Part shown: positions 1 through 7,015 of the stretch, piece after piece
Numbering within the stretch: position 1 is the first letter of the stretch
Layout: every line of letters starts with the position of its first letter
Assembly (NCBI GenBank): GCA_007127625.1
Contig: SKYZ01000090.1
Coordinates: 1-14,213, forward strand
DNA length: 14,213 bases
Direction of reading: 5' to 3'
DNA from: Aquisalimonas sp.
Lineage (GTDB): Bacteria; Pseudomonadota; Gammaproteobacteria; Nitrococcales; Aquisalimonadaceae
The notes under the pieces: generated by a model
Told to the model about the DNA's origin: nothing
Databases searched by the model: none
Seen by the model: the letters and a program-made list of their open reading frames with translations, nothing else
Program-made: the position numbers and the translations under genes

Positions 1-17
1 CGGCCATCGCAAGACGG

Positions 18-45
18 CCGTCAGGCGTCCTCGGGCGCCTGACGG
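18..45 (-). terminator. Stem-loop straddling the stop codon of the 666-aa gene
   Basis: A perfect 10-bp inverted repeat (18-27 against 36-45, 8-nt loop) extends by one further G-C pair at 17/46. It covers the last codons and the TGA of the minus-strand gene, so the hairpin forms at the very 3' end of that message. The bases that follow are not a clean U-tract, so it may be a weak intrinsic terminator or a 3'-end protecting hairpin. An alternative 5-bp pairing exists between 1-5 and 16-20. Confidence 0.45.
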
Positions 46-2021
46 CTTCCTCCCCAGCTGTTCACCACCAGCTCGCGGATGCGTGCCACAGCGTCCTCCG
101 GCACCACGACGCCTTCGGCCTCGTCGCGGGGATCGTAGTGGAAGATGTACAGCCGCGAGACGAACTGCTCGAAGGGCAGAGACGATTCGCCGTGGTATTC
201 TCCCGCCCCTTCCGTGGACACCACCACACCGTTACCCCAGTCCTGGGTGCTGTCGTTGTTGGGGTTGAAGAAGTACACCCGCATCACGCCTTCCGGATCG
301 AACCCCACCCGCTCGATGGAGATGGCGTGCCAGCCCACGAACCGCGCCGAGGCGTCGGTGACCGCAATGCCGGCGGGCTGGGAGTGAATCACGGGATTGT
401 TGCCATTGTGCAGCGGGTGATAGCAGGCGTAAAAGCGGCGCACGAACCCTTCCAGGTCCACGAGATATCCGGTAGCCACGTCCACGACGATGGCGAACCC
501 GCGGCCCACCCACCAGCCATGGAACTCCGGATTGACCCAGCGGTGCGGGTCCTCGCCGCGGCCCACGCACAGGCGCCCCATCTCCATGTACAGCGCATCC
601 AGGTGCGGCACCGTGACCGCAGACACCGGGTCCACGTCCCAGAGCGGCTGCGGGGGCTGTCGGGCAGCCAGTGCAGCGGACGACAGCGCATGGCCCTCGA
701 AATGCGTAATCACGTCGTTGTCGCGGGCGGCCCAGGCCACCACCTGCAACAGATAGTCCGGGTCGTTGGTGGACCACATGGACAGCGCCCGTGCGGACTG
801 GCAGGTGGGATTGTCGCCCTGGCCGATGCCCAGAGGCCGGCCCAGCACGTTGATGACGCCCGCCAGCAGGCGCACCCGTGCCGACGGGCCGCCGGAGAAC
901 TCCGTATGGGCCAACAGGCGCTGGGCGTCCGCGGACAGGGTCAGGTGAATCTGTCGCCACAGTGCCGGCGGCACGGGCCCGTGGTAGAGCACGCCGCGCT
1001 CCAGCAGGCCCGCCAGGCCGTAGATGGCGTCGGCGGTCTCCGGCCAGACGGCCTCGCGGATCAGCCGGTGCACCAGCTCGCTGTAGCTCGCCAGCACCTC
1101 GACGCCGGTACTGCTGAGCCCCAGCGTGGACGGCACGAGATCCGGCGCATTGTCCAGGATGAAGCGCAGGAACGTGGCGTGGTAAGGCGAGACCAGCCCC
1201 GTGTCGTGCATGGCCCGGCCGAATCCCAGGGCCTCGTTGCGCAGGGTCTGCTCGTCCATGCTCTGCAGGCGCTGAATGAAGGCGTCCAGGCCGGGGTCTT
1301 CCTGACTGGCCCGGGTGGGCCCGTAGAGTGCACTGATCAGGCGCTCGGCACCGCGGGTGCTGGCCATGGGCACACCCGGTGCGTCGCTGTTCAGGTACAC
1401 GGCGACGTTGGTGATCATCTCCTTGACGTTGTCCAGCTGGATGGGCCGCTGCTGGAGAATGCGCCAGATCTCGGTGATCAGCTCCTCCACCAGCGCGTCG
1501 AAACCCACGCGCTCCAGCACGAACCGCTGGTGCTGGCGCACCATGCTGGCGTGCCGGCCCAGACGCACGCGCTCCGCCTCGTTGAGCTCGCCGAACACCA
1601 GGTGCACATTGAGGGCCAGCACCTTGGCCAGGAACTGGCGCGCCGCCTCCGGGGACAACCGCTCCGGCGGCAGTTCACCCTCGACGATGGCCACCATGCG
1701 CAGCTCACTGAGGCATTCCAGGATCAGCATGTGATCGCTGCTCAGCTTCAGGGTGTTGGCCGCCATCTCCGGCTGCAGCAGCTCAGGTGTTTCCCAGTCG
1801 CTGCCGGAGAAGATGCCGGCGGCGTCCAGCGCGCCAATGCGCTGGTAGACCGCTTCCGCGCCACCCGGCTCCGCCAGCAGGCGGCGGGCGGCCTCGATCA
1901 CCTCGGCGCTGTGGGTGAACTTGGCGAATGCGGAGGTGCGCGCCAGGCGCTGGCAGGCCTGGTCCAGGCGCTGCGCGAATCGATCGAGCCGCTGCTGCTG
2001 CTCGCTGTTGCCTTCGGTCAT
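21..2021 (-). CDS. Large protein of unknown function with a putative C-terminal papain-fold (Cys-His-Asn) domain
   Basis: I do not recognise this 666-aa protein as a named family. It has no signal peptide or membrane segment, so it is probably cytoplasmic. Residues 1-390 read as mostly helical. The rest has the layout of a papain-like thiol hydrolase: Gln401 six residues before Cys407, which sits at the start of a helix (Q401, C407, then SARALSMW); a GWHAISI strand with His565; then a hydrophobic strand VYFFNPNND giving Asn586, followed by DWG (594-596). In papain the oxyanion Gln is likewise six residues before the catalytic Cys, and His and Asn come later in that order. The enzymatic call is inference from this spacing, and a transglutaminase or amidase of the same fold is equally possible. 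The ATG at 2021 follows an AAGG about 6 nt upstream. A long open frame on the opposite strand is a coding shadow. Confidence 0.85.
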   Translation of the reverse strand: MTEGNSEQQQRLDRFAQRLDQACQRLARTSAFAKFTHSAEVIEAARRLLAEPGGAEAVYQRIGALDAAGIFSGSDWETPELLQPEMAANTLKLSSDHMLILECLSELRMVAIVEGELPPERLSPEAARQFLAKVLALNVHLVFGELNEAERVRLGRHASMVRQHQRFVLERVGFDALVEELITEIWRILQQRPIQLDNVKEMITNVAVYLNSDAPGVPMASTRGAERLISALYGPTRASQEDPGLDAFIQRLQSMDEQTLRNEALGFGRAMHDTGLVSPYHATFLRFILDNAPDLVPSTLGLSSTGVEVLASYSELVHRLIREAVWPETADAIYGLAGLLERGVLYHGPVPPALWRQIHLTLSADAQRLLAHTEFSGGPSARVRLLAGVINVLGRPLGIGQGDNPTCQSARALSMWSTNDPDYLLQVVAWAARDNDVITHFEGHALSSAALAARQPPQPLWDVDPVSAVTVPHLDALYMEMGRLCVGRGEDPHRWVNPEFHGWWVGRGFAIVVDVATGYLVDLEGFVRRFYACYHPLHNGNNPVIHSQPAGIAVTDASARFVGWHAISIERVGFDPEGVMRVYFFNPNNDSTQDWGNGVVVSTEGAGEYHGESSLPFEQFVSRLYIFHYDPRDEAEGVVVPEDAVARIRELVVNSWGGSRQAPEDA

Positions 2022-2092
2022 GATGGCCCTTGTCGTCGCGGCGGATCTGCCCGCGGACCGGACACCCAGCCCGGGTCACCGCCCCCGCCTGC

Positions 2093-2121
2093 ATAGTGGC
2101 CTCGGCACGCCACCATGTCTA
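2093..2121 (-). promoter_or_regulatory. Candidate sigma-70 promoter for the 666-aa gene
   Basis: Reading the minus strand, TAGACA (2116-2121, five of six to TTGACA) is followed after 17 nt by CACTAT (2093-2098, three of six to TATAAT). It lies about 70 nt before the ATG. The -10 box is poor, so this is only a candidate. The surrounding 177-nt gap (2022-2198) holds no gene that I can see. Confidence 0.3.
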
Positions 2122-2198
2122 CAGGGCCTGAACGAAAAACCCCGGTGTCGCAGGCGCAGCAACCTTGTTTCAGGGCATGGTTCCGCGACGTCCGCCAG

Positions 2199-2999
2199 TC
2201 ACATCCGCAGCTCGAACGAGGCACCCAGGGCCAAGCTGGGCGCCGCATCGTAAAGCCCCAGGGAGACATAGGGGGCAACATCCATGTTGCGGTCGGGCTG
2301 GAAGTTGCCGCCGAGGACGAGACTCATGGTGTTGCCGTTGCGGGCAAACGTATTACTCTCCTCGCCCACCAGTTCCGCGTTGAGAGACAACTGCTCATTC
2401 ATGGGAACGGCGTAGCCGATTCCGTAGTTCAAGAACGTCCCGCCGATATCATTATCCTGGACGGTATATCCCAGCTCACCGTAGAGAAGGCCAACCCCCA
2501 GAGGACGCTGCATTGGCACATTGACGAAGAAGTCCAGACCGTCATTCGGATACGGGCCGACGTCGTTGGAGCCGGCGACGGTCAAGCCCGTGGTGACCGC
2601 GATGTAGTCGTTGGCCGCGATCTTGCCGTACACGGTCAGACCTTCCAGCCCCGAATTGTCCGGGGCACCGTCATCGTCCTCATCGTTGATGTTGGCCGTC
2701 AGGTAGCCGCCGACCTCGACACGATCGCCCAGACCGAAGCGCGCGCCGAAAGGACCGACCCGCGCATTGTCGTACTTGGCACCTCCGGGTGCGTCCGGAT
2801 CAGGGCCACCACCGGCCTCACGCCCAATCTCATACGCAAGGTGTCCGAACACCGCCGCCTCTCCGGCAGGCAGCACGGTGGCGCGCTCCACCAGCAGGGG
2901 GCGTTCCTGGGCATGGGCCGGGGCCGTGAACCCGGTCAGAACAACAGTGGACACGATGGCGCCCGCGGCAATGGGGCGCAGGGGGAATGGCGTGGTCAT
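2199..2999 (-). CDS. Secreted outer-membrane beta-barrel protein
   Basis: This 266-aa protein has a classical Sec signal peptide: Arg9, a hydrophobic stretch around 11-25, and an AHA-QE cleavage site at 30/31. The mature part is rich in short alternating strands with Gly and aromatic residues (GVGLLYGELGYTV; APYVSLGLYDAAPSLALGASF) and ends in a strand-like FELRM, as in small outer-membrane barrels. The style recalls the 'MetA-pathway of phenol degradation' transporter-like barrels, but I cannot assign a family. Residues 103-117 form a very acidic loop with DEDDDG, which fits the DxDxDG calcium-binding consensus. The ATG at 2999 is chosen because GGAGG lies 7 nt upstream and the signal peptide begins there. 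The frame is open upstream, but the extension is Arg-rich and would bury the signal peptide. The substrate is unknown. Confidence 0.85.
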   Translation of the reverse strand: MTTPFPLRPIAAGAIVSTVVLTGFTAPAHAQERPLLVERATVLPAGEAAVFGHLAYEIGREAGGGPDPDAPGGAKYDNARVGPFGARFGLGDRVEVGGYLTANINDEDDDGAPDNSGLEGLTVYGKIAANDYIAVTTGLTVAGSNDVGPYPNDGLDFFVNVPMQRPLGVGLLYGELGYTVQDNDIGGTFLNYGIGYAVPMNEQLSLNAELVGEESNTFARNGNTMSLVLGGNFQPDRNMDVAPYVSLGLYDAAPSLALGASFELRM

Positions 3000-3006
3000 G
3001 GCATGG

Positions 3007-3011
3007 CCTCC
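3007..3011 (-). promoter_or_regulatory. Ribosome binding site that fixes the start of the barrel gene
   Basis: GGAGG on the minus strand lies 7 nt before the ATG at 2999. It decides the start in favour of the form beginning with a signal peptide, over an in-frame extension of 73 codons. Confidence 0.85.
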
Positions 3012-3039
3012 GATACGGAAACATGAAGCAACAGTGTCG

Positions 3040-3061
3040 CGGCGCGAATGATACCGCGCCG
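3040..3061 (-). promoter_or_regulatory. Palindrome enclosing a -10 box upstream of the barrel gene
   Basis: The minus strand reads CGGCGCG, GTATCATT, CGCGCCG: a perfect 7-bp inverted repeat whose 8-nt centre contains TATCAT (3048-3053, five of six to TATAAT). No convincing -35 box lies 16-18 nt upstream. If the -10 is real, the palindrome would be a repressor site covering it, with a leader of about 40 nt. Otherwise it is a hairpin in the 106-nt gap (3000-3105) that could end transcription from the gene upstream. Confidence 0.4.
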
Positions 3062-3105
3062 ACGGCCGTGAGGCAGTCTGTCTCCAATCAACGTCAACGG
3101 CGTTG

Positions 3106-4515
3106 TCAGCCCCTGTCGAAGCCCAGGAGACGACGCTGGATGATGGTCTCGGCCACCGGTGGCGGCACCGCCTCCTCCCAGACACCACGCCCCCGGCGCA
3201 CGCCCTGGAGCACCTCACCGGCGTCGATGTGCAGACAGCTCTCGTCGGTGGGCTCGATGGCCTGGAGCTTGCCGTTGTCCACCAGGTGGGCGAGCAAGTG
3301 CCGCAGATGCGCGGGCACCTGGGCGTTGTGCAGGGTGGTGGTCTCGCTCTCGCCTTCGCGGCGGGAGGGGTAGACGTAGACCTGGGTATTGTCCGGGAAC
3401 AGCTTGCCGAAGGCCTCCAGGATGCCGCCCTCGACCCCTTCGTAGTACTTCTCGTCGAACAGGGTGCCGAAATCGCGCACGCTGAGCACGATGCCGATGG
3501 GCTTCTGGGTGTAACGGCGCAGGTAGGCGCGCAGGCGGAAGAAGCGTACGTAGTCGGAGATCATCACCGTGTAGCCCAGGGCGGCGAGCAGATCCGCGCG
3601 CTCCAGCAGATCGGCGTCGTCGGTCTGGTCCGCGGCGGTGGGCGAACTCATGGTGACCTCGGCCAGGGACACGGTGTCGTCGTGATCCACGGCGGCGAGC
3701 TTGTCGAACTGCTGCTGTCCAGCCAGCATCATGTCCGCATTGACCTTGGTCACCGGCTTGAACAGGCCACGGATCACCAGCACCGGCTTGCGGAAGAACA
3801 GCTCTCCCGGAACCACCACGTTGCCGTCCGGGTTAAACACCACCGCCCGGGTGAGCCAGCTGCGGATGAGCTGCACGTTCATGCGGCGGTTGTCCACTTC
3901 CTCGAAGTACGGCCCGGAGAAGTGGATCACGTCCACCTCGATGCGGTCGGTGCCGAGTTCGTCCCGGAGGCTGTCGACGATGTCCTCCGGGCGATTGTGG
4001 TAGTAGAAGGCCGCGTGGATCAGGTTGACACCGAGGATGCCCAGGGCGTCGGCCTGCTGGGCGTTGTCCTGATCCAGCATGCGCACGTGCAGAACGATAT
4101 CGCTGGGGGCCGCACCGGGGTGGAACTGGGCGCGGATGCCCACCCAGCCGTGGCACTCGTTCTGCTGCTTGAAACTGCGGGCGGTCACCGTGGCGGCATA
4201 GGCGAAAAACGTGGAATTCCGGGGCCGCACGTCCGTGAGCCGGTTGACCACCTGGCTGAACTCCTTGTCCAGCATCTGCATCAGCCGCGCCCGGCTCACG
4301 TAGCGGTCCACCGGGCCGTAGATGTCGTCGCTGACGGCCATGTCGTAGGCGGACATGGTCTTGGCCACCGTCCCGGCGGCCGCGCCCACCGAGAAGAACC
4401 GCCGCGCTACTTCCTGGCCGGCACCGATTTCCACGATGGAGCCGAACTTGAACTTGTCCAGGTTGATGGCCAGGGCTTTCTGGTCGGTGGTGAGCTCCGT
4501 ATCGCGGGCGGCCAT
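3106..4515 (-). CDS. Conserved cytosolic protein of unknown function (469 aa)
   Basis: No signal peptide, membrane segment or lipobox is present, so a soluble protein is expected. The N-terminal part has the look of a strongly conserved family: EIGAGQEVARRFF at about 29-41, GTVAKTMSAYDM at 48-59, then NECHGWVGIR (119-128), ALGILGVNLIHAAFYY (157-172) and IEVDVIHFSGP (192-202). Residues 285-305 look like a flexible linker before a second block (about 305-385). From memory, relatives appear in databases as 'hypothetical', and some carry labels such as nicotinate-nucleotide adenylyltransferase or TonB-dependent receptor. I see no HxGH nucleotidyltransferase motif and no barrel features, so I support neither label. 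The start at 4515 is preferred over an ATG 13 codons upstream because AGGAG precedes it by 6 nt. The gene lies between the chemoreceptor and the barrel gene on the same strand. Confidence 0.88.
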   Translation of the reverse strand: MAARDTELTTDQKALAINLDKFKFGSIVEIGAGQEVARRFFSVGAAAGTVAKTMSAYDMAVSDDIYGPVDRYVSRARLMQMLDKEFSQVVNRLTDVRPRNSTFFAYAATVTARSFKQQNECHGWVGIRAQFHPGAAPSDIVLHVRMLDQDNAQQADALGILGVNLIHAAFYYHNRPEDIVDSLRDELGTDRIEVDVIHFSGPYFEEVDNRRMNVQLIRSWLTRAVVFNPDGNVVVPGELFFRKPVLVIRGLFKPVTKVNADMMLAGQQQFDKLAAVDHDDTVSLAEVTMSSPTAADQTDDADLLERADLLAALGYTVMISDYVRFFRLRAYLRRYTQKPIGIVLSVRDFGTLFDEKYYEGVEGGILEAFGKLFPDNTQVYVYPSRREGESETTTLHNAQVPAHLRHLLAHLVDNGKLQAIEPTDESCLHIDAGEVLQGVRRGRGVWEEAVPPPVAETIIQRRLLGFDRG

Positions 4516-4521
4516 GGGATG

Positions 4522-4526
4522 CTCCT
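4522..4526 (-). promoter_or_regulatory. Ribosome binding site that fixes the start of the 469-aa gene
   Basis: AGGAG on the minus strand lies 6 nt before the ATG at 4515. The longer reading from 4554 would translate through this site and through the palindrome just upstream, and has no comparable ribosome binding site. Confidence 0.85.
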
Positions 4527-4527
4527 G

Positions 4528-4545
4528 TGCAGCAGTTTTGCTGCA
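4528..4545 (-). promoter_or_regulatory. Perfect 7-bp palindrome in the leader of the 469-aa gene
   Basis: TGCAGCA, four bases, TGCTGCA: a perfect inverted repeat that ends just before the ribosome binding site. A weak -10-like TACGAT overlaps and precedes its upstream edge on the minus strand, so it could be an operator near +1 or an RNA hairpin next to the ribosome site. No -35 box is evident. Confidence 0.4.
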
Positions 4546-4560
4546 TCGTAACATTCGCCA

Positions 4561-4576
4561 CGGGGACGACGCCCCG
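4561..4576 (-). terminator. Weak stem-loop just after the chemoreceptor gene
   Basis: CGGGG (4561-4565) pairs with CCCCG (4572-4576) across a 6-nt loop, 8 nt after the stop of the chemoreceptor gene. The stem is short and no U-tract follows, so read-through into the 469-aa gene is possible. Confidence 0.25.
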
Positions 4577-4584
4577 GCCCCGGA

Positions 4585-6084
4585 TCAGTCCCGCACCAGG
4601 AAGCGCCGCAGACGCTCCTGCAGGTCTTCCACCAGGCCATGCATGCGCACGGCGTTGTCGGCCGTGTCTCTGGTGCGGGCCCGGGTCTGTTCCGCCTGAT
4701 CGTTGATGCGGTTCAGACGCCGGTCAATGTCCGCGGCCACCTGGCCCTGCTCCTCCGCAGCGGAGGCGATTCCGGCGGTGATCTCGTCCAGATGGCGCAC
4801 CTCACCCAGCAGTTCACCCATGGTGTGGTCGGCCTCGTTGATCAGATCTGCACCGCGACCCGTCTCGGAGACCCCCTCCTCCATGGCGCCGACGCTGGCA
4901 GCGGTCTCCTGCCGCAAGCCAGTGATCATACCTTCGATCTGTTCCGCGGATTCACTGGTGCGCGCCGCCAGGTTCCGGACTTCCTCGGCGACGACGGCGA
5001 AACCGCGCCCGTGATCGCCTGCCCTTGCCGCCTCGATGGAAGCATTCAGCGCCAGCAGGTTGGTCTGCTCGGTGATGTTGCGAATCACGTCCAGAACGGT
5101 GCCGATATCCTGGCCCTGCTTCTCCAGCGTCCGCATCCGCTCACTGCCCTGCTGCAGGCGCTCCAGCACCTGCTGAATGGAAGTGCTGGCGTTGCTCACG
5201 CCGTGGCGCGCCTCCTCCAGCCGCTGGCTGAAGCTACGCGTGGTTTCCGCGGTGGTGCCGGCGTTGCGGGCGACCTCCTCGATGGAGGCCGTCATTTCCG
5301 TGACCGATGTCGCCAGGGTCCGGGTCTCGTCCGACTGCGCCGTGACCTGGTCCACGGCAACACGGGAGTCCGCATCCATGGTCCGGCCGAGCCCTGCGAC
5401 GTCATCCAGCGTGCCGCGGACCGACAATACAGACTCCTCGATGGCAGCCAGTGATTCGTGCATACCCTCAGTGACCGCGCTGGTGGGCGCCGGAAAACGG
5501 TAGCGGAGATCAATGTGCCCCTCGTCGGCGCGCAGCCCACGGGCGACAGCGTCCAGCTCGGCGCCGGCGAGGGAGTCCCGGCGACCGATCACCGCAAGCA
5601 GCACCAGGATCGCCGTCTGGAAAACGACGAATGCGGCATGCACCAGCACCATGTGCAGCCCTGGCTCGGGGAACACGTAAACGCCGACGCCGGCCGCCTG
5701 CAGCATGTTGAACGACAGATGGTGAACCGCGATCACGCCGGCCGCGGCGACGATAGGCAGCCAGTCGCGGTAAACCAGCAGAAAGGCCAGCAGGGCGAAT
5801 ATGGAGAAGTGCAGTTCCGCCATGCCCCGCGTCTGATGGATGATCAGCGCCGAGAACACCATGTAGGCCACACCAATCATCACGCGGATGGCACGGTGGC
5901 CGGGGAGCAGGAAAGCCAGCGACGAGGGCACCAGGGCCGCCGGCAACCCGACGAGGAACCATTCCGTCCAGGTGCCGTGCAGCGGCGCCAGCGCCAGGGC
6001 CAGGACCACGCCAAGCCACAGGATGGCGACCGAGATGCGATCACCGAAACGGTACAGCCGTGAAAGATCGTGATGCCGGGTCAT
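4585..6084 (-). CDS. Methyl-accepting chemotaxis protein with a multi-pass, histidine-rich membrane sensor
   Basis: A 499-aa chemoreceptor that should control a CheA/CheW complex. Residues 1-167 are mostly membrane, with hydrophobic segments around 18-36, 42-60, 67-84, 92-105, 110-124 and 145-166, and no large periplasmic domain. Histidines cluster in or near them (H83, H92, H121, H122, H144, H149, including an HHLSFN motif). A short, possibly HAMP-like linker (170-225) leads to a long coiled coil. The hairpin tip is textbook: [18 protein letters not shown] (339-356), then [18 protein letters not shown] (359-376). The C-terminus lacks an NWETF-type CheR/CheB docking pentapeptide. Related multi-pass sensors are known in other chemoreceptors, but the ligand is unclear, and binding of a metal or haem by the histidines is only a guess. 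The start at 6084 has only a weak GAGAG upstream. A sigma-28 promoter precedes it, tying it to motility. Confidence 0.95.
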   Translation of the reverse strand: MTRHHDLSRLYRFGDRISVAILWLGVVLALALAPLHGTWTEWFLVGLPAALVPSSLAFLLPGHRAIRVMIGVAYMVFSALIIHQTRGMAELHFSIFALLAFLLVYRDWLPIVAAAGVIAVHHLSFNMLQAAGVGVYVFPEPGLHMVLVHAAFVVFQTAILVLLAVIGRRDSLAGAELDAVARGLRADEGHIDLRYRFPAPTSAVTEGMHESLAAIEESVLSVRGTLDDVAGLGRTMDADSRVAVDQVTAQSDETRTLATSVTEMTASIEEVARNAGTTAETTRSFSQRLEEARHGVSNASTSIQQVLERLQQGSERMRTLEKQGQDIGTVLDVIRNITEQTNLLALNASIEAARAGDHGRGFAVVAEEVRNLAARTSESAEQIEGMITGLRQETAASVGAMEEGVSETGRGADLINEADHTMGELLGEVRHLDEITAGIASAAEEQGQVAADIDRRLNRINDQAEQTRARTRDTADNAVRMHGLVEDLQERLRRFLVRD

Positions 6085-6120
6085 GAGGGAAACTCTCGGG
6101 CTTCAGGCGCTGTGGTCAGG

Positions 6121-6147
6121 CTATCGGCAGCGGCAGGGGTTTCTTGA
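6121..6147 (-). promoter_or_regulatory. Sigma-28 (FliA) promoter of the chemoreceptor gene
   Basis: The minus strand has TCAAGAAA (6140-6147), an 11-nt spacer, then GCCGATAG (6121-6128). The known FliA consensus is TAAAGTTT, 11 nt, GCCGATAA, and the Pseudomonas variant begins TCAAG. The -10 element matches seven of eight and the spacing is exact. The predicted transcript starts about 30 nt before the ATG at 6084. Confidence 0.8.
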
Positions 6148-6149
6148 AC

Positions 6150-6167
6150 GCCACGGCCACCCGTGGC
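6150..6167. repeat. Inverted repeat in the divergent intergenic region
   Basis: GCCACGG, CCAC, CCGTGGC: a perfect 7-bp stem with a 4-nt loop, directly upstream of the sigma-28 promoter and about 114 nt before the ABC operon. It could be an operator for either direction. The 196-nt gap (6085-6280) contains no convincing sigma-70 promoter for the plus-strand operon. Confidence 0.35.
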
Positions 6168-6280
6168 CGGAAATACAGGAGTATGGCGAGCGCGGGCATG
6201 TTCAGGCGGTTGATGCGGATCAACCCCTGCGCTGACGCCCAATGCTAGATTGCGTTGCAGGACATTGCAGCGGACGCGCC

Positions 6281-7009
6281 ATGGACAACACCTACGCTGC
6301 TTCTGGGCGGGTCGTCTTCGCCACCCGGGGGCTGACCAAGGTCTACCGTAACGGCGACATGGTGATCCATGCCCTGCGCGGTGTGGATCTCGAACTCTAC
6401 GCCGGGGAACTGACAGTGATGCTCGGGGCGTCGGGATCCGGGAAGTCCACCCTGCTGAACATCCTCGGTGGTCTGGACAGTGCCACGGACGGAGAGGTGC
6501 GCTATGGCGACCAGGATCTGGTCGCCGGCGGGGACAGGTTACTCACGGCGTATCGGCGTGAGCATGTCGGTTTCGTCTTCCAGTTCTACAATCTCATCTC
6601 CAGCCTGACGGCGCGGGAGAACGTGGCCATTGTCACGGAAATCAGCCGCAACCCCATGCGTCCGGAAGATGCGCTGGAACTGGTGGGCCTGCGCGAGCGC
6701 CTGAACCATTTCCCCTCGCAGCTCTCCGGCGGCGAACAGCAGCGGGTTGCGATCGCCCGGGCCATCGCCAAGCGCCCGGCGGTGCTGCTGTGCGACGAGC
6801 CCACGGGGGCGCTGGACTCCCGCACCGGCGTCCAGGTGCTGGAAGCCATCGCCCACGTCAATCGCGAACTGCATACCACCACGGCGGTGATCACCCACAA
6901 CGTGGTGATCGCCGACATGGCGGATCGGGTGGTGCGCCTGAGTGACGGGCGGGTCAGCGACGTGCGTGTAAACGCTCATCGCAAATCCCCGGCCGAGCTG
7001 AGCTGGTAG
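6281..7009 (+). CDS. ABC transporter ATP-binding protein (MacB/LolD-type)
   Basis: A 242-aa nucleotide-binding subunit that powers the permease encoded next. All motifs are present in order: Walker [10 protein letters not shown] (49-57), Q-loop Gln101 in FQFYNL, signature LSGGEQQ (148-154), Walker B VLLCDEP (168-174) with catalytic Glu173, D-loop ALD, and switch His206 in ITHN. The length is normal for the LolD/MacB/FtsE group, whose partners are FtsX-type permeases, and the neighbour is exactly such a permease, starting 6 nt after this stop. I chose the ATG at 6281. An in-frame ATG 13 codons earlier adds a Cys-rich stretch with no ribosome site, though the chosen start also has only a weak purine-rich upstream segment. 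The substrate is unknown. Confidence 0.93.
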   Translation: MDNTYAASGRVVFATRGLTKVYRNGDMVIHALRGVDLELYAGELTVMLGASGSGKSTLLNILGGLDSATDGEVRYGDQDLVAGGDRLLTAYRREHVGFVFQFYNLISSLTARENVAIVTEISRNPMRPEDALELVGLRERLNHFPSQLSGGEQQRVAIARAIAKRPAVLLCDEPTGALDSRTGVQVLEAIAHVNRELHTTTAVITHNVVIADMADRVVRLSDGRVSDVRVNAHRKSPAELSW

Positions 7010-7015
7010 ACCGGC

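Noticed and set aside
650..660. Literal NSWG string near the C-terminus of the 666-aa protein considered as the papain Asn motif
   Set aside because: It is at residues 654-657 (DNA about 48-62 on the minus strand), roughly 90 residues after His565, far beyond the usual spacing, and outside the predicted domain.
138..2096. Long plus-strand open frame (652 codons) opposite the 666-aa gene
   Set aside because: Its translation is a His/Gln/Arg/Val-rich composition with no domain logic, typical of the complementary frame of a GC-rich gene. The minus-strand reading has sensible structure and a ribosome site.
2129..2185. T-run on the minus strand after the barrel gene, considered as an intrinsic terminator
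   Set aside because: Five Ts follow a GC-rich stretch, but I could not find a compact stem directly before them; only loose, long-range pairing is possible.
3089..3105. CAACG/CGTTG pairing just after the 469-aa gene as a terminator
   Set aside because: Only 5 bp, not GC-rich enough, and no U-tract.
3103..4551. Long plus-strand open frame (482 codons) opposite the 469-aa gene
   Set aside because: It is an almost exact mirror of the minus-strand gene, with low-complexity His/Val/Gly-rich composition. The minus-strand protein shows family-like motifs and an AGGAG start.
6183..6248. A 21-codon open frame upstream of the ABC ATPase, preceded by AGGAG (possible leader peptide)
   Set aside because: The AGGAG is only 1 nt from the ATG, too close for initiation, and the codons show no attenuator-like run.
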